Shown here piece by piece: positions 12,145-24,209 of a stretch of 64,000 bases of DNA; the stretch's first letter is position 1, and each line of letters opens with the position of its first letter. A program made the translations under genes and the position numbers. The notes under the pieces were generated by a model. It was not told the origin of the DNA and made no database searches. It saw only the letters and a list, made by a program, of their open reading frames with translations. The DNA lies in assembly GCA_947652605.1 (NCBI GenBank), contig OX393579.1:20419674-20483673 (forward strand), given 5' to 3'. This stretch comes from Elmis aenea. Taxonomy: Eukaryota > Arthropoda > Insecta > Coleoptera > Elmidae.

Positions 12145-12984
12145 CCTGTATGATGTATAACCTAAAGACAAAACCTGGATATTGTTAAACATGCTCTTGT
12201 TTTTAATATATTAGGACTATTTGACGGGCTTTTTGAATTAAGAAGACAGTAGTGCATCAGATTTAATGCATCGACGCTTAAAATATAACTAATTAGTTAT
12301 TATTATTAATTAATAATGTCATTCGCAACTACAGTGTTCATAATTTAATGATGTAAGTTCAAAATTATCTGCAACACACTAAATTTTGTTACACTTGAGG
12401 CATTTGCTTTTAGAAATACATGAAAATGTACACTTAAATGTATCTATTATACTAAAAAACAAATGAAGTGCCAGAGCATGTCTACCAACGTCCAGGTTTT
12501 ACCTTTGGGCTATATCTCGAATACGGATTTAGATATTTGATTTACGTTTTTCACTATTAGATGTCTTTGATATTCATTGTTTTTATTATGAAGTTTTTTA
12601 ATCTATAGCTTAAAAATCTAATACGGCACCCATTAAAAATAAAAAAGTTGAATATCGCATCTGAAAATCTAAGAAGGCTGAATTAAAGTTGACCATTCTT
12701 AGCAATTTAAGTCTTTATGCAAACTACATATATAAAATTTTAGATTTCTAATGTTGAAAATAAGACAATCATTAATAAAATTTAAAATTAAAGTTTTTCC
12801 GTTTTTGTCAGCATATTTTAGGAATTGGACACAATATCTTACTAGGCACTTAAAAATACACTTCTTTTTTAATTTAATTATCCTTTAATGCTTTCTGAGA
12901 TTTCATGTTCTTCATGTAGAAACACACATCCTGTATGAGTACCTTATAAATAATTCACTTTGAATAATGCGAAACCACATTCGT
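12145..12984. other. AT-rich spacer
   Basis: No coding sequence or structured repeat was recognised in this stretch. Confidence 0.4.
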
Positions 12985-12988
12985 TTAA

Positions 12989-14024
12989 CCCTTTGAGGAC
13001 GAAGTTAATTTTTTCCTAAGGAATTGGATTTTGTTAGGATTTTTAGAGAAAAATGGGCATATAACACACAAATTTATTGAATTTTTTTTTTTTTAATGTA
13101 CAGTTTTTACAAAAACAGATGGTTCCAATAAGTAACCACTAGGCAATAGAAACAAATTTATTTTTCATGAAAAATTTATTTTTCTGTGGCATTTCTACTT
13201 CAGCTCCTATTAGACCACACTTGCCACAACCAATTTAAAATGTTTCAAAAATATTGCTGTTCCAGCTTAATTTGAAGATTATAAAAGCATTGACAACTGT
13301 CAAATCTAAAAAATTTCAGAAAATTCTATGCCACCATTTTTTACTTTTCCGATCTAGATCGTAACAAGCTTTAGCATATCCGTCTTATCTACATATCCCA
13401 TGTGTCGATTGTAAATTTTTTTACTTATTTTAGGCATTTCACTGTTTCCTTACTTCCCGTCTTCTTGCTTTCTTTGAACATTTTCTTCGTCATTCGGGTT
13501 GTGAAAATTGCTAAGAAATAAGATGGGCTTCTTATCCATCCATCTCAATGCTAAGATACCTTCCTGACTCCAATCGAAATCTCCTCTTTTATTAATTTTC
13601 TTTTTGTTTTCGAAATCTGTAGAAATATTTTTCTGCATTTTCTAGGTCTAGTGGTACCATATGGAACCATGTAATTAAAACCGCAAAAAGATAAATAAAT
13701 CTTTATTTTTCAACGAAATATTTATAGAGTAATATAGTTAATATGGTAAAGTTATAATAAAATGCATTACTTACTTATTATTGTTGATAAATTTACACTT
13801 TTATGAATAATTATTGTACACCAACTACGCCCTTGCCAAATACAATGTTCAAATGCTGGATTTACGGACACAGCATTGAAAAGACGTGCAAACTAAGTTG
13901 CGAGTTAAAACTAGCCTATGCTATGAGCTATTGCCGATGGTGGTTCCGGCTAACGCTTACCAAGCCGCTGAGAAATAATTTTGATATTTGTGGTTCCACG
14001 GTGGAACCACTGAGCTCCAAAGGG
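12989..14024 (-). mobile_element. piggyBac-like element, internally deleted, TTAA duplications
   Basis: The element begins CCCTTTGAGGACG at 12989 and ends CTCCAAAGGG at 14024, flanked on both sides by TTAA (12985-12988 and 14025-14028), the exclusive piggyBac target. At 1,036 bp it is far shorter than a full element of about 2.4 kb. The transposase fragment inside confirms the class. Confidence 0.9.
13450..13638 (-). pseudogene. piggyBac transposase fragment
   Basis: The 62-residue frame contains RGDFDWSQEGILALRWMDKK followed by LFLSNFHNP and KRKQEDG. This is the conserved piggyBac stretch of the DDD catalytic region (R-G-x-x-x-W, ALKWxDK, LSNxHDP, VxRK). Most of the protein is missing. Confidence 0.88.
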
Positions 14025-14323
14025 TTAATCATGGTTCTGGTGTTTTTTTTTGCTGATAAATATTCGACGATGACTGCAAAGCTTCATGACTTTTTGTGCA
14101 AAAATTTAAAGTTACAAAATAGTATACCTATTTAACAACAAGAGATAAAAGTCCAGTATTTTTCATGAGGTAGGATTTATTCACGAGTCGCGAAGCGGCG
14201 AGTGAGCAAATCTCCCGAACGAAAAAAACTGATTTCGTCTCGAGTCGTAAATGCTGTTTTTTCTACGAAATTAAAATTGTTTTATAGAACAAAAGTTAAT
14301 GTTAACGAACGAAATGACAATTA

Positions 14324-14855
14324 TCTATATATATAAAAGAGCTTGTTTGTGTGTTTGTTTGTTTGTTTGTTTGTTCGCTATACAATCCTAGGTCCGTTGA
14401 CCGATCGGGACCAAATTTTGCACAGTTACTATTTAGGACCTTGCAGATCTAACGCCAAACTTTAAGTACAAACACATATTACCAATTTAAAAAAAAAAAA
14501 AATTACTTGGACGGGATTCGATCTTACGTCGGCAAATACCTGGTCATAACACGATACGGCGCGGTGTATTTCACAAGTAGTAAAGATTGTTTTGTATACA
14601 ATTAGTAATAAATGTACATGAAGTATTATTTCTATTAGTACATTTTTAATTGAAACAAGACGAAAGAAAATAAATTTGAGTTATTATTCAATTTTTAAGC
14701 AATAAATAGTTATTTTTTTAAGGAATTATAAGAAAATGTAAAGATGATTGATCAGAGTATGTCATTTGTGTATGATTTGGAATTATTGGGCTTATTCAAG
14801 TTAAAACAGTAATTAAAATTGTAATCGCCCGTGCAACGCCGGGTAAACCATCTTG
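14324..14855 (+). mobile_element. Short non-autonomous Helitron, plus orientation
   Basis: It starts TCTATATATATAAAAGAGC after an A, includes a (GTTT)n run (14348-14374), and ends in a hairpin (CCCGTGCAACGCCGGG) followed by CTTG and host T. The terminal CTTG is one change from the CTRR rule. The 5' end matches that of the element at 10886-11232, but the interior differs and includes a tRNA-like block at 14511-14570. Confidence 0.6.
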
Positions 14856-14982
14856 TTATGTATAAAGTAGTATTAATTAATCATTTCATTTCCATAGCGA
14901 CACCACCACACAGCCATTGACATAAATAAAATTATAACCTGCAAACGAAATATATTTAATATTAATTTTTGTACCATTCTTA

Positions 14983-15226
14983 AGAATAGTTCACACGGTG
15001 ACATTTGATGTCGCGACAACAAATGTCGTCGTCGGAACAGCAAGATGTCGCGATGCCGCTATGTCACGACGCTAGTGCCGCGATTTCGCGACATCGATAT
15101 TGACAGTTCGGCATTTGACGTAAGCCTACCATACTTGGGTAGTTCACACGGTGACATTTGATGTCGCGACTTTTGATGTCGCGACTTAGATGTCGCGACA
15201 TTAACTGTCACCGTGTGAACTACCCA
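14983..15226. mobile_element. PIF/Harbinger-type MITE built of TGTCGCGAC words
   Basis: The terminal repeats AGAATAGTTCACACGG and TGGGTAGTTCACACGG are flanked by TTA on both sides (14980-14982, 15227-15229). The interior is repeated ATGTCGCGAC. A second, inward copy of the GGGTAGTTCACACGGTGACA terminus at 15137 shows a smaller complete MITE (15137-15225) inside, sharing the right end. Confidence 0.7.
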
Positions 15227-15229
15227 TTA

Positions 15230-17340
15230 AGCTTTTATATAAAATGCTACATTGAAATTAAATTATTTGATAAGAATATTAACGCAATTTTAGTTTATTA
15301 TGAGTTTAAGCTAAAAAAAATCGCAAATTTACAATTTGCTTTTGACATGCCATTGACATTATTTTGGCCACTAGAGACGAAAGTAAAACTTTCATGTAGG
15401 GTAGGCAGTGAAAAAATGATAACTTTCATATACATGAGTAGAAAAACATTTTTCAGAGTCTAATCGTTAATATTTAACAATCCCATGTATTTGCATATTA
15501 TCCTATGTTATCACTTATCAGTGTGCACAAACCAAACTTGTCAAATAATATTTATTGTTTATCGTTATAATATTCCTTATAATTCTTATAACAGAAGATT
15601 TTTCTTCACTGGAAAAATTTGTATTTGAAAAATTAAGGTCGGTTTGATGTTACGTTACAATAACGTGATTAATTAACAAATAGTTGTATGTATTTCATGT
15701 TATATAACACTGATATTTATTTGAATTTCAGGTTATCCAATCCTCACGCATGAAATATGTACAAAAATTCATTTCAATAGCAATTTTCACTGTTTATTTA
15801 ATCGTAAGATATGATTACAAGTTTTACAGAAAAATGTATTTATAGGGTTTCATAAGGTATAATAAGATTTATATTCCTGTTCGTCCAGCAAGCATTTTGT
15901 AACACAATATTTGACAAAAATTTGTTTTACTACGTTATTTTTACAAGGAGCTTTCTTAGCGAATAAGTAAATATTGTGTTTGGTATCTTTATAAATCGTT
16001 TTCAAATTTCTTTGTTCGACTGGATCATACAGTTTTGATTAGCTCTTCAAGCAAAAGCGTGCATAAACAAATCGTTGCAACATTTACAAAAGCGAAAAGA
16101 AACTTTTCATTAATTTCACTGCAATATAACCCAAGATTTAAAAGAACCCAGTCAGGTAACATTACTTTAAGTAGAGGTTGGTTATGGTTGTTAACACCAG
16201 CAAGATCACGTATTTTCACTTTATTATTATTTTTTTGCATACTGGCACTGATTCGGTCGTTTTTGCAAGGGCAGGATACGAATAAAATCAAAGGTGCTAA
16301 CAAGGGAGCTACCAGATCGTTGCCTAGCAACCAGTAATATGTCTCACTATAAATAATCTGTGAAGACCGTGAAGAGTAACCGATCCGGCGCTGTAACTTA
16401 AAGCTGAAACCATGTGCTCAGTTATTTAAATAAACAGAACACGATCATGGCAGCGATTGTGGCTTGTTTTCTTGTTTATTTTGAAGTGTTATGGCGGGTA
16501 ATTTCGTAAATTATCCCCCTGGAGGCTGAATTTGTAACTAAACTACATATTAGCGGTGGATCGAACGGCCGGCTAATTCCTATCATTAACGTTAAGGTTC
16601 GATTCGTGATGTTTGAATATGTTGACGTGGATGGACTCATCGAATAAAGAAACTCGAAGACTATGAAATATTAGTTTGTTTCATGGCCATTACGTTCTGT
16701 TAGCTTAATCTACAAGTTTTTGTTCCAAATTAATTTATACTAACAGAATTTGCTTTTACTAAACTGACACTAAACAAAATAAAATCTGAAGTTTAATTAA
16801 TTTAACAAAAAAATTACTTTATACAGGAATTTAATCAATTTATACAACTTTTTTGAGTTTAAAGGCTTGTGTAGAATTATGAAACAACCGATAGTTATTA
16901 GACTACAACATAACACTATTTTTAAAATTATTAATCAGTTCATCAAAGCAAATTTTAATCAATTTAGGTTAAGTCCGAAATATACCGCAGAAACAGCATA
17001 ATATTCTTAATTTGTCAGCCAAAGATTAATCGTTGAAAAATTTTTGTTTAAAAAATATTCTCGTATTACCGGGTTAGATGATTAAAACAAAATCGGATAA
17101 CCGATTTTCCGGTTAATCCACAAGCAAAATACCGCTCGCTAGACATTCGGATGTACTTTTTTGTAGTAAAATCAATTAACTTGGTACAAAATTATAGATT
17201 TTTTTAAATTTTTGGGAATTTGAAATGTCCCGGTCAATCCACTCTCCGGTTTGAAAGATCCCAGGAAATCGAGAATTTGTTGTATTTTGTAATCCCAGCA
17301 TTTTTTTTTCGTCACTACGCAATTAATCAAGGCAAGAAAC
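15230..17340. other. Unassigned region with overlapping open frames on both strands
   Basis: 16025-16337 is open on both strands for about 100 codons, but neither translation resembles a known protein. 16340-16560 is less AT-rich and ends GCGGGTAATTTCG, vaguely like the junction after a retroviral-type LTR, but I cannot show a matching LTR. No gene is called. Confidence 0.3.
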
Positions 17341-17656
17341 CGGTGTTTTAAACCGGCAAAAAGACGGTTAAACGTTATTTTTTGTCCGTAAAAGTGATTT
17401 TTAACCGAAACCAAAACCGATACCGTTATTTTTAGTGGCAAAAAACGGTAACTTTTAACCAAAATAATTAAAAACCGGTTTTTTAAAAATCTTTTTAAAT
17501 AACAATATCTACTTTTAAAAAATGCGGTTTTTAACCGGTTTTTAAAACCGGTGAAAGCGTTTTTTTTTTTACAGAAAACCGGTTTCTAACTAAAAAAACC
17601 GGTTTTTTGACAAAAACAGTTTTAAAAATAAAGTTCTCGATTTTTTTCGGTGTCGA
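17340..17656 (-). repeat. hAT-like MITE of the ACCGGTTTT family A, copy 1
   Basis: A dense array of AAACCGGTTTTTAAC words ends at 17656 with CGGTGTCGAGACCTG. On the minus strand this is CAGGTCTCGACACCGAAAAA, close to the terminus of the copy at 59800 (CAGGGCTCGAAACCGAAAAA). The left boundary is approximate. Confidence 0.6.
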
Positions 17657-17660
17657 GACC

Positions 17661-19010
17661 TGCAATTAACAGATACTTTAATCCAAAGACTGTAGCTAAT
17701 TATCATACAACTTTGAATTCAATTGTTAACAAATAACATTTCATTTAATTACAAAAGCAATTAATTCAAAACGACTGTAACCTATCAAAAAACAAATGGA
17801 AAATATCAAAGTTGATCAAAAGGAAAATTCTATTGGTGTGCGGTCGTACACATTTTCAATAATTAACGATAAATCATGAAAAGTACGGTCGTATTTCACG
17901 GTCCATTAAAAAACAATGTTTTAGAAAATTAAAATTCTAGTGTTTTCGAAATAAACACGAGGTTTGTTAGTTGTGTGATCGATATTGAACATTATTTATT
18001 ATTGTTTTAATCGATTACGATAGTATGTTACAATTAATTTAATAATTGACACGAATCCAATTTATTTAATCATAAATTAATTGGCTAGTTCGATAGTTCT
18101 TGTTTAAAACTTGTTCGTTGAAATTGAACGCCTTTATTAATAGACGTAATATTTCACACGTTACCATATTTCTCTGAGATAACCTTAAACATAACCCCGT
18201 CCACAGTATTCCATTACAAAATGAAAACATGTAATTATATTTTCAAAATATCAGAAACCAGTCTCCGATTTATTATCGGCTTCGCAGACTGTGCCTTTCC
18301 CTGTGCCTTCAGAGCCTGTTGTTCACATTCTAACAACATCCTCGTATTAAGGTATATTAGTTAGGTAGTTTTCTCAACTTTACCTAATTTATGTAATTAT
18401 AATATGGTTCAGTATTCGAATTCCATCGCCATCTACGCCTCATTAATAAATTCTGCATTACTTTTTGTTTGACGATACTTAAGATCTTGTACTTTGATAA
18501 ATTTACGATTTAGATTTTACGCTTCTGTCGTATCTCGAGGTAGGATTTTTATTACTCTAATTATTGCACGAAATTATACATCTCCTGCGAGCAACCAATC
18601 ACAAAATCACCAGGAAAAAAGCATAACCGTTCATTGTTCTTAATAAACAATGTACAGTACTTTCTGAGGTGGTAAAGTGAACCTTTAATTTGCGTTTAAA
18701 CTATACTTATCTTTAATGAAAATACCACCTATTATAATCAGCGTTTTGTTACAAGAATCTGGTATTTTTTTGTAATTAATGTAGTTTAAAAGTAACAAAA
18801 ATAATCAAAGATGTATTATTTGGCAACTATACAATCGCATGTTTTGCAAATTAAATGAGGAAGCTCGAAAATTGTTAACAAAACTTTACCATTTTCTAGC
18901 AGACCGGTCAAACTTATAGGCGACCAAGCAGTGTTGAGCGACACACCTGTGTGTCACCTAAGCGCTGGGTCGCGAAAATCTTAAAATAAATTATGTACTA
19001 TACCGTAGAT
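17661..19010. other. AT-rich spacer
   Basis: I see no gene. GC is briefly higher near 18905-18985, where CGACACACCTGTGTGTC forms a short palindrome. Confidence 0.35.
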
Positions 19011-19011
19011 C

Positions 19012-20205
19012 AGTGGTTCCCAACCTTTTTACACCAGCGGACCACACTCTTAAATCACTGAGTTTCTGACTTCCACTACACATTGAAAAGCTTCATGACC
19101 AATCAAGGAATAGCAATATATTCAACAAGACAAATGTTGATCAATTAAGAAATAGGAATATATTTAAGATTAGAAATTGTTATTGCTGTAACATAACAGG
19201 AAATATACATATTTGGATGTAGAAAAAATAACTAAATCCTTTTTCATATAATTTTATTGGTCACAATAAAAACACAAATATATTCAATGGGATCCTTGTG
19301 CTTGCAATTCGCTCAGCAGTTTTTCGATAAAGACCTCAACGAAGTTAAAGATGATTTTATTGCTGGTTTACTTCCAAACGGTTTCTTTGTTTGGTTTTAA
19401 TATCACTAATGGCTAAAAATGCAGCTTCACAAACGTACATTAAGTGGAAAGGAAGAAATAGCTAGTTTCAATTCTTTTTTGTTCAGTGCTGGATATTCTT
19501 AACGACGTTTAATCCAAAAACTTAATATATTATAGCAGTTACTTTTCATCGCCTTTAGGTGCAGATCCGAAGATTGTTCAATAAGTTTTTCTTGTTGTGA
19601 AACAGATGGATTGTGATTTTCACAAGTTTCCTCATGTAATTTCAGAGCTCTCTAGAAAATATGCTTTAAAATACATTTGATAAACTTCGATGATAAGGTT
19701 GACACATTAAAATAATTCTTGTTTGATTAAGTCTTCTTTGTCGAAAATGAATTCTGAAAATAAAGGGAACATATCACAATAGTTTTCTTGTGTTCTTCTT
19801 CTTCTTCATAGTTTAAGTTTTCTTTAAAAGGATTCTGTTTTATTCCTTACGTCAAAAACTGTTTTTGATGGTCTCTTAAGACTAAGATTTAGTTCACGTC
19901 AATTAAGAAATATGAGACCGAAAGGCCAGTTTTGCCAACCATTGAGGATCTCCAAAATGATCATCAAATCTGATTTACTATTATTAAGAAATATATGTAC
20001 TTTTTCTCTGAGCTCTTAAAATTACTCCAAACAGTTTTGTGTGAAGTGATCCCTATTTCCTCGCCTAGAATTGAAAATAATCTCGAATTAAGAACATGTC
20101 CCCACTATACCTTCTCTATGCTTATTAGACTGCAGCGGTGGTTGGGAATTAAATTAAAAATATTTTTTTTTATATTATTAGCCCCATAGTCGCGAACCAC
20201 AGGTT
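19012..20205 (-). mobile_element. Decayed hAT element (Charlie8/GTF2IRD2-like)
   Basis: The left terminus CAGTGGTTCCCAACC at 19012 is a typical hAT end. A degenerate counterpart (GTGGTTGGGAA) lies near 20138. The minus strand between them encodes a broken transposase. The exact right boundary and target duplication were not resolved. Confidence 0.65.
19300..19930 (-). pseudogene. hAT transposase C-terminal relic
   Basis: On the minus strand GDPQWLAKLAF (about 19925) is followed, through many stops, by a NYCDMFPLFSEFI block and then YVCEAAFLAISDIKTKQRNR (about 19390-19440). This is the C-terminal hAT dimerisation signature (TYLCExGFSxLxxIKTKxRNRL). It belongs to the same broad hAT group as the relic at 4.1-4.6 kb. 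Confidence 0.75.
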
Positions 20206-20287
20206 GATTGAAATGATCTAAGTTAATATTTGATTTCACAACACGCATTAATTTATTTTCTGCAAGAGTGAAGATGCGAAAAATATT

Positions 20288-20735
20288 TTGGACGGATGTG
20301 TTTTACGATCAGGAATTTTGACACTGACACAAAAACAAAGAATACACGCACAGGAAATGAGATTTTTGAGAAGAATAGAGGGATGTAGACTGATCGATAA
20401 AATCAGTAACGAAAACATTCGACATGACCTAGGAGTAACAGATATTAAGAAAGAGATGGTGACGAATCAATTAAGATGGCTTGGACATCCACTACGCATG
20501 CCAGAAAGTAGATACGCAAAAATAGGATGGAAAATGAAGATGGAGGGAAAAAGAAAAAGAGGAAGACCAAGAATAAAATGGAAAAAAGAAGTGTAGCAGA
20601 GACTAGAAGAAAAAGGAGTCAGTTGGAGAGATGTGCCACAATTAGCTATGAAGGAGTGGAGGAACATAATACAGAAATAGAAAAGCATACCTCGACACCG
20701 AGAGGTACAAGAGGAACCGATTAAGAAGAAGAAGG
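20288..20735 (+). pseudogene. 3' end of a non-LTR retrotransposon (reverse transcriptase C-terminus)
   Basis: The frame reads KQRIHAQEMRFLRRIEG, then LRWLGHPLRMPESR and KRKRGRPRIKW, the familiar C-terminal tail of LINE-type polyproteins. A frame shift continues it to TPRGTRGTD, and the copy ends at an AAGAAGAAGAAGG tail (about 20722-20735). It is a 5'-truncated copy with no catalytic RT domain. Confidence 0.82.
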
Positions 20736-20740
20736 TTATA

Positions 20741-22685
20741 GGAGCTGAAGCATTGGTTTAATTATGTCTTTAAAAATTGTTTCATTCCTGTCCTATCCTA
20801 ATCCTAAATATTGCTTACAGCTAAATTTCGCCAATTTTTTCTTGTCTTATGTCTTTTTCCATTTTACATCTTTCTTCTCTATTGTGGTTCTCATCTCTTT
20901 TACCTAGATTTTTCTTGGTCTTTCTCTGTATTTCTTTTTATTTAATTGTGCTTCATATACTTTTGTTGATGTTCTTGCCTCTCTTATGTTTACTCTAAAC
21001 GTCATATTTTTTTTGTCGTCTTTTCTCCTCTTTTCCGAGGAAACTCGTTTCTGTACTATTAACAAATTCACATTCTTTCTCTGATTTTCTGTGGTTACTT
21101 ATGACTTGAAATTCGTTGTGTTTTTAGGAGCTGTCACTATGCATATGCAACGCTGTTTCAGTTGGGACCCTGAAGTAAATTTAGCCAAAGCACGGATAAA
21201 ATGAAATAGCGATCTAATTAGGATTCTTATGAACATGCCTGAACGATTTTTCAAAGGTTTCCTAAAATTACCAACTTCCTCGCACCGGCCCTGACTGTAA
21301 AAAATATTTCTCCTTCATGGATAAATAAATACATTATCTAAGTACGTATTTTTCGTAATTATATTTTTACGTGATTATGAGCTCTACGATACTTAACATA
21401 AATGCTTGAAAATTTTCTTATTATAACTTAAAAAAATATTAAAGCTAATAATTATATAAGAAGTAGTGGCAGGTTAATAATATTAGTAAGGAATTATTCA
21501 TGGGATGTTTAAACACGTTTCACTTTGTAAAAAGCAGGTAAAAACGCAAGTCTGGAGGCAGGTATAAATTAAATGTCCATTATATGTTATAAAGTCATAA
21601 GAAATTATAGCAATTTTCTGTCAATTATGTTTAGTAAAGAACACAATGACTATAATGCGGGTATTATTTTTATTATGTGTTATATAATAAAAGTGAACTG
21701 AAGCGAGATAATTACATATAACAAGGTTAAAAGCTATTCATATTTTTTACTGGAAAATGAAGAAACAATTATCTGTGGAAATAGGTAAATATAAATAAGT
21801 TTTAAGCTTTAAAATGATATATCAGTAAAAGCTAACAAATCAGTTCCTGATTTAATTTATTTATGACCGTTTTTCATGTTTAAAAAAGTACGCTAGAAAT
21901 GATCGATCTTCATAATAGGTATAGTTATATAAATAAATAAAAAAATATAATTGAAATTATTGTTTATCCAACTGCATATATTTTTGCATAGATAGGTATG
22001 AAGTCTTTTTCTAAAATGACCTACGAAATCACTCCATTATATAAAGATGTCATTATGCAAAAACTTTAAGCTTTATGACATTCACGCATGTCATTTCGGT
22101 TATAAAAATTTGTCTGCATTAAATATGCGAACGCCGTTTTGGGGGGTTCATCCACATTTTCATCACTGTACAATGTTTGTAAAGAACATCTTACGTGTTC
22201 ATATCTAAAGATAATATCAAACTTCACAGTAGGAATCTTTTCTTCACTGATTTATGACCAAAAAAAAAATAACAAAACATTTTACCAACAGCTTTTGTAC
22301 TTCTTTAAACTCTGAAATATCTCTTCAAACCAGTTAAGTGTGTTGTTCTAGCAAAATTCTTACCTCATGCTTATTTTAAAGCTTTTTAACACTTGAATAA
22401 TAATTACCTAAACACTGAATAACCTGATATTTTCAAAATTATTTGCCGAAATATATCACAATGATTTGATTACATACTAGGGATATAATAAATTTATTGA
22501 GAATTAAAAAAGGAACTAGTAGGCCGTGTTAAATAAAATTCGCACCTTCATAATATTATGTTGTTTGTTCTGTGGTTGTTCTTTTTCTGTCATTTGAGGT
22601 TAAGTTAAACTGTCATAGTCAAGTTGGTTTGAAACAAGTTAATAATTTCTTAAAATAGTAGAAGTAGTGAAAAATATTACTCACC
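20741..22685. other. AT-rich region, nothing recognised
   Basis: Only short open frames and homopolymer runs; no motif I can support. Confidence 0.35.
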
Positions 22686-22689
22686 GAAA

Positions 22690-23420
22690 TCATTTTCGAA
22701 TCATGGTTAAATTATGATTGGCCTGAGTGCAAGGAAAGTTTAGATTCAGCTGTTAATAAAGAAGTGCGTTTTATAGCTGTAATATGCCGCTGGTTTAAAG
22801 AATTTGAACGCAAAACGAGTTCTGTTCAGTATCAAAAGGGGCAGGATATGGCTGTTACCGAAAATCATTGCTGCTGTTAATTAGATAATAGAGGATGGTC
22901 ACCTATGTCGCAATAGAGCATCAACAAGATTGGATCTTCAGGTTAGAACAATTATACACGGTCGCCTGCATTTTAAAAGAGGTTTTTAGTCGTTTTGTGC
23001 TCTTTAAGCTTCAAAAATTCTGATTAATGCAATTAAGCTAAATGTACAAAAGGCAGTACGCAAAAAATTGTTTTCCTGAAGTATTCACTCGATACTAGAG
23101 TTTCAGAGAAGGAGATTATTCTCCAGCACAATAATGCTTTTTTATACGACAGCTTCAACTCTCTAAAGTCTAGATAAAAGTAATAAAGCATCCAACATAC
23201 TCACTTGACTTGGCAATGAGCACCGTTTGATTATTTTTTTAACTTAAAGTTCTTTTTGAGGAGGAGATTGATATTGATACCATTTGCAATTATTTTGCGA
23301 GCATTCTGATAAAAGAAGAATGGGTGGAAGCTTTTTTTAAGGAGTGGAATGAAAGAATTGTGAAGGGAATTACTGTGAACATATTCAATATAAAATCTTT
23401 GAAGATATCAACTGTGTTCT
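22690..23420 (+). pseudogene. mariner-family transposase pseudogene
   Basis: Broken frames in order read VNKEVRFIAVICRWFKEFER (about 22755-22815), IIEDGHLCRNRASTRLDLQV (about 22885-22945), LLQHNNA (the catalytic Asp block), KHPTYSLDLAMS (about 23185-23220, matching HPPYSPDLAPSD) and EEWVEAFFKEWNERIVKG (about 23320). The order and spacing are those of a mariner/Tc1 transposase. Stops and frameshifts abound. Confidence 0.75.
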
Positions 23421-23632
23421 CTATTCTTAACAAATTAAGCTTAGGTAATTCTTGTGTTAGCTAAATAAATTAGTTAAGAAACAGTAATTAATAACTTGCT
23501 TTAAATAACGGCCCAAGTGCAGAGTTTATTATAAAAACCGTGATAGTCTTCTTATACACACTATAAAATCTATCTATTATATACAATGTTGGCGGAAAAA
23601 ATAAGGAAATAAATAGCGTAAAATCAACACTT

Positions 23633-24206
23633 GGGTTGCCAAATTTTTGCGTTTCCGGAACATTCTTCGCCATAATTCTTCGTTCGCCCACATTTCTTCG
23701 CCCACAATTCTTTGCCTCCACAATTCTTCGCCCACATTTCTTCGCCTACACAATTCTTCGCCCACATTTCTTCGCCTACACAATTCTTCGCCACCACAAT
23801 TTTTCGCCGATTGTTTTTATTTATAACGTGACTTTTACAGATTATTTTACATTAGTTTAGATTAGGTCAGGCGAGGTCAGGTTACTTAATTTTTATTCAT
23901 ACTATAATAATGTAAACAAGATTAAAAATCACAACATACGCTATTTATCAAGTTTTAAAAATAATATTAAAAGAAGAAGTATTAATACCTATACAAGAAA
24001 CAACTTGAGGCTAATGTAAAATAATCTGTAAAAATTACGTTATAAATAAAAACAATCACATTTACAAATACAATTTGTGATGTGCTTGTATGCGGCGAAG
24101 AATTGTGGAGGCGAAGAATTGTGGGCGAAGAATTGTTGGGGCGAAAAATTGTGGGCGAAGAATTGTGGGCAAAGAATGTTCCTAGACCCAAATTTTTGAG
24201 TTGCTA
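23633..24206. mobile_element. Foldback element with inverted minisatellite
   Basis: Outer ends CCAAATTTTTGCGTTTCC (23639) and, inverted, CCCAAATTTTTGAG (24187) flank two oppositely oriented arrays of a 15-16-nt unit (TTCTTCGCCCACAA and its complement), 23665-23813 and 24092-24175. Inside these are matching arms (GATTGTTTTTATTTATAACG / CGTTATAAATAAAAACAATC) around a loop at about 23870-24000. The structure resembles Drosophila FB foldback transposons. The open frames in both directions are by-products of the repeat. Confidence 0.8.
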
Positions 24207-24209
24207 GGA

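Noticed and set aside
16025..16337. About 100-codon open frames on both strands
   Set aside because: Neither translation shows a recognisable domain, and reciprocal openness over the same bases is usual in such sequence without a gene.
16340..16510. Possible LTR end and primer-binding site of a retrotransposon
   Set aside because: No second LTR, no polypurine tract and no tRNA-complementary 18-mer could be demonstrated.
16550..16620. Possible tRNA gene from a GGTTCGATTC B-box
   Set aside because: The T-arm and acceptor stem do not pair, and no A-box lies at the right distance.
23665..24175. CRISPR-like regular repeats
   Set aside because: The units are contiguous minisatellite copies without unique spacers, and the two arrays are mirror images of a foldback element in a eukaryotic context.
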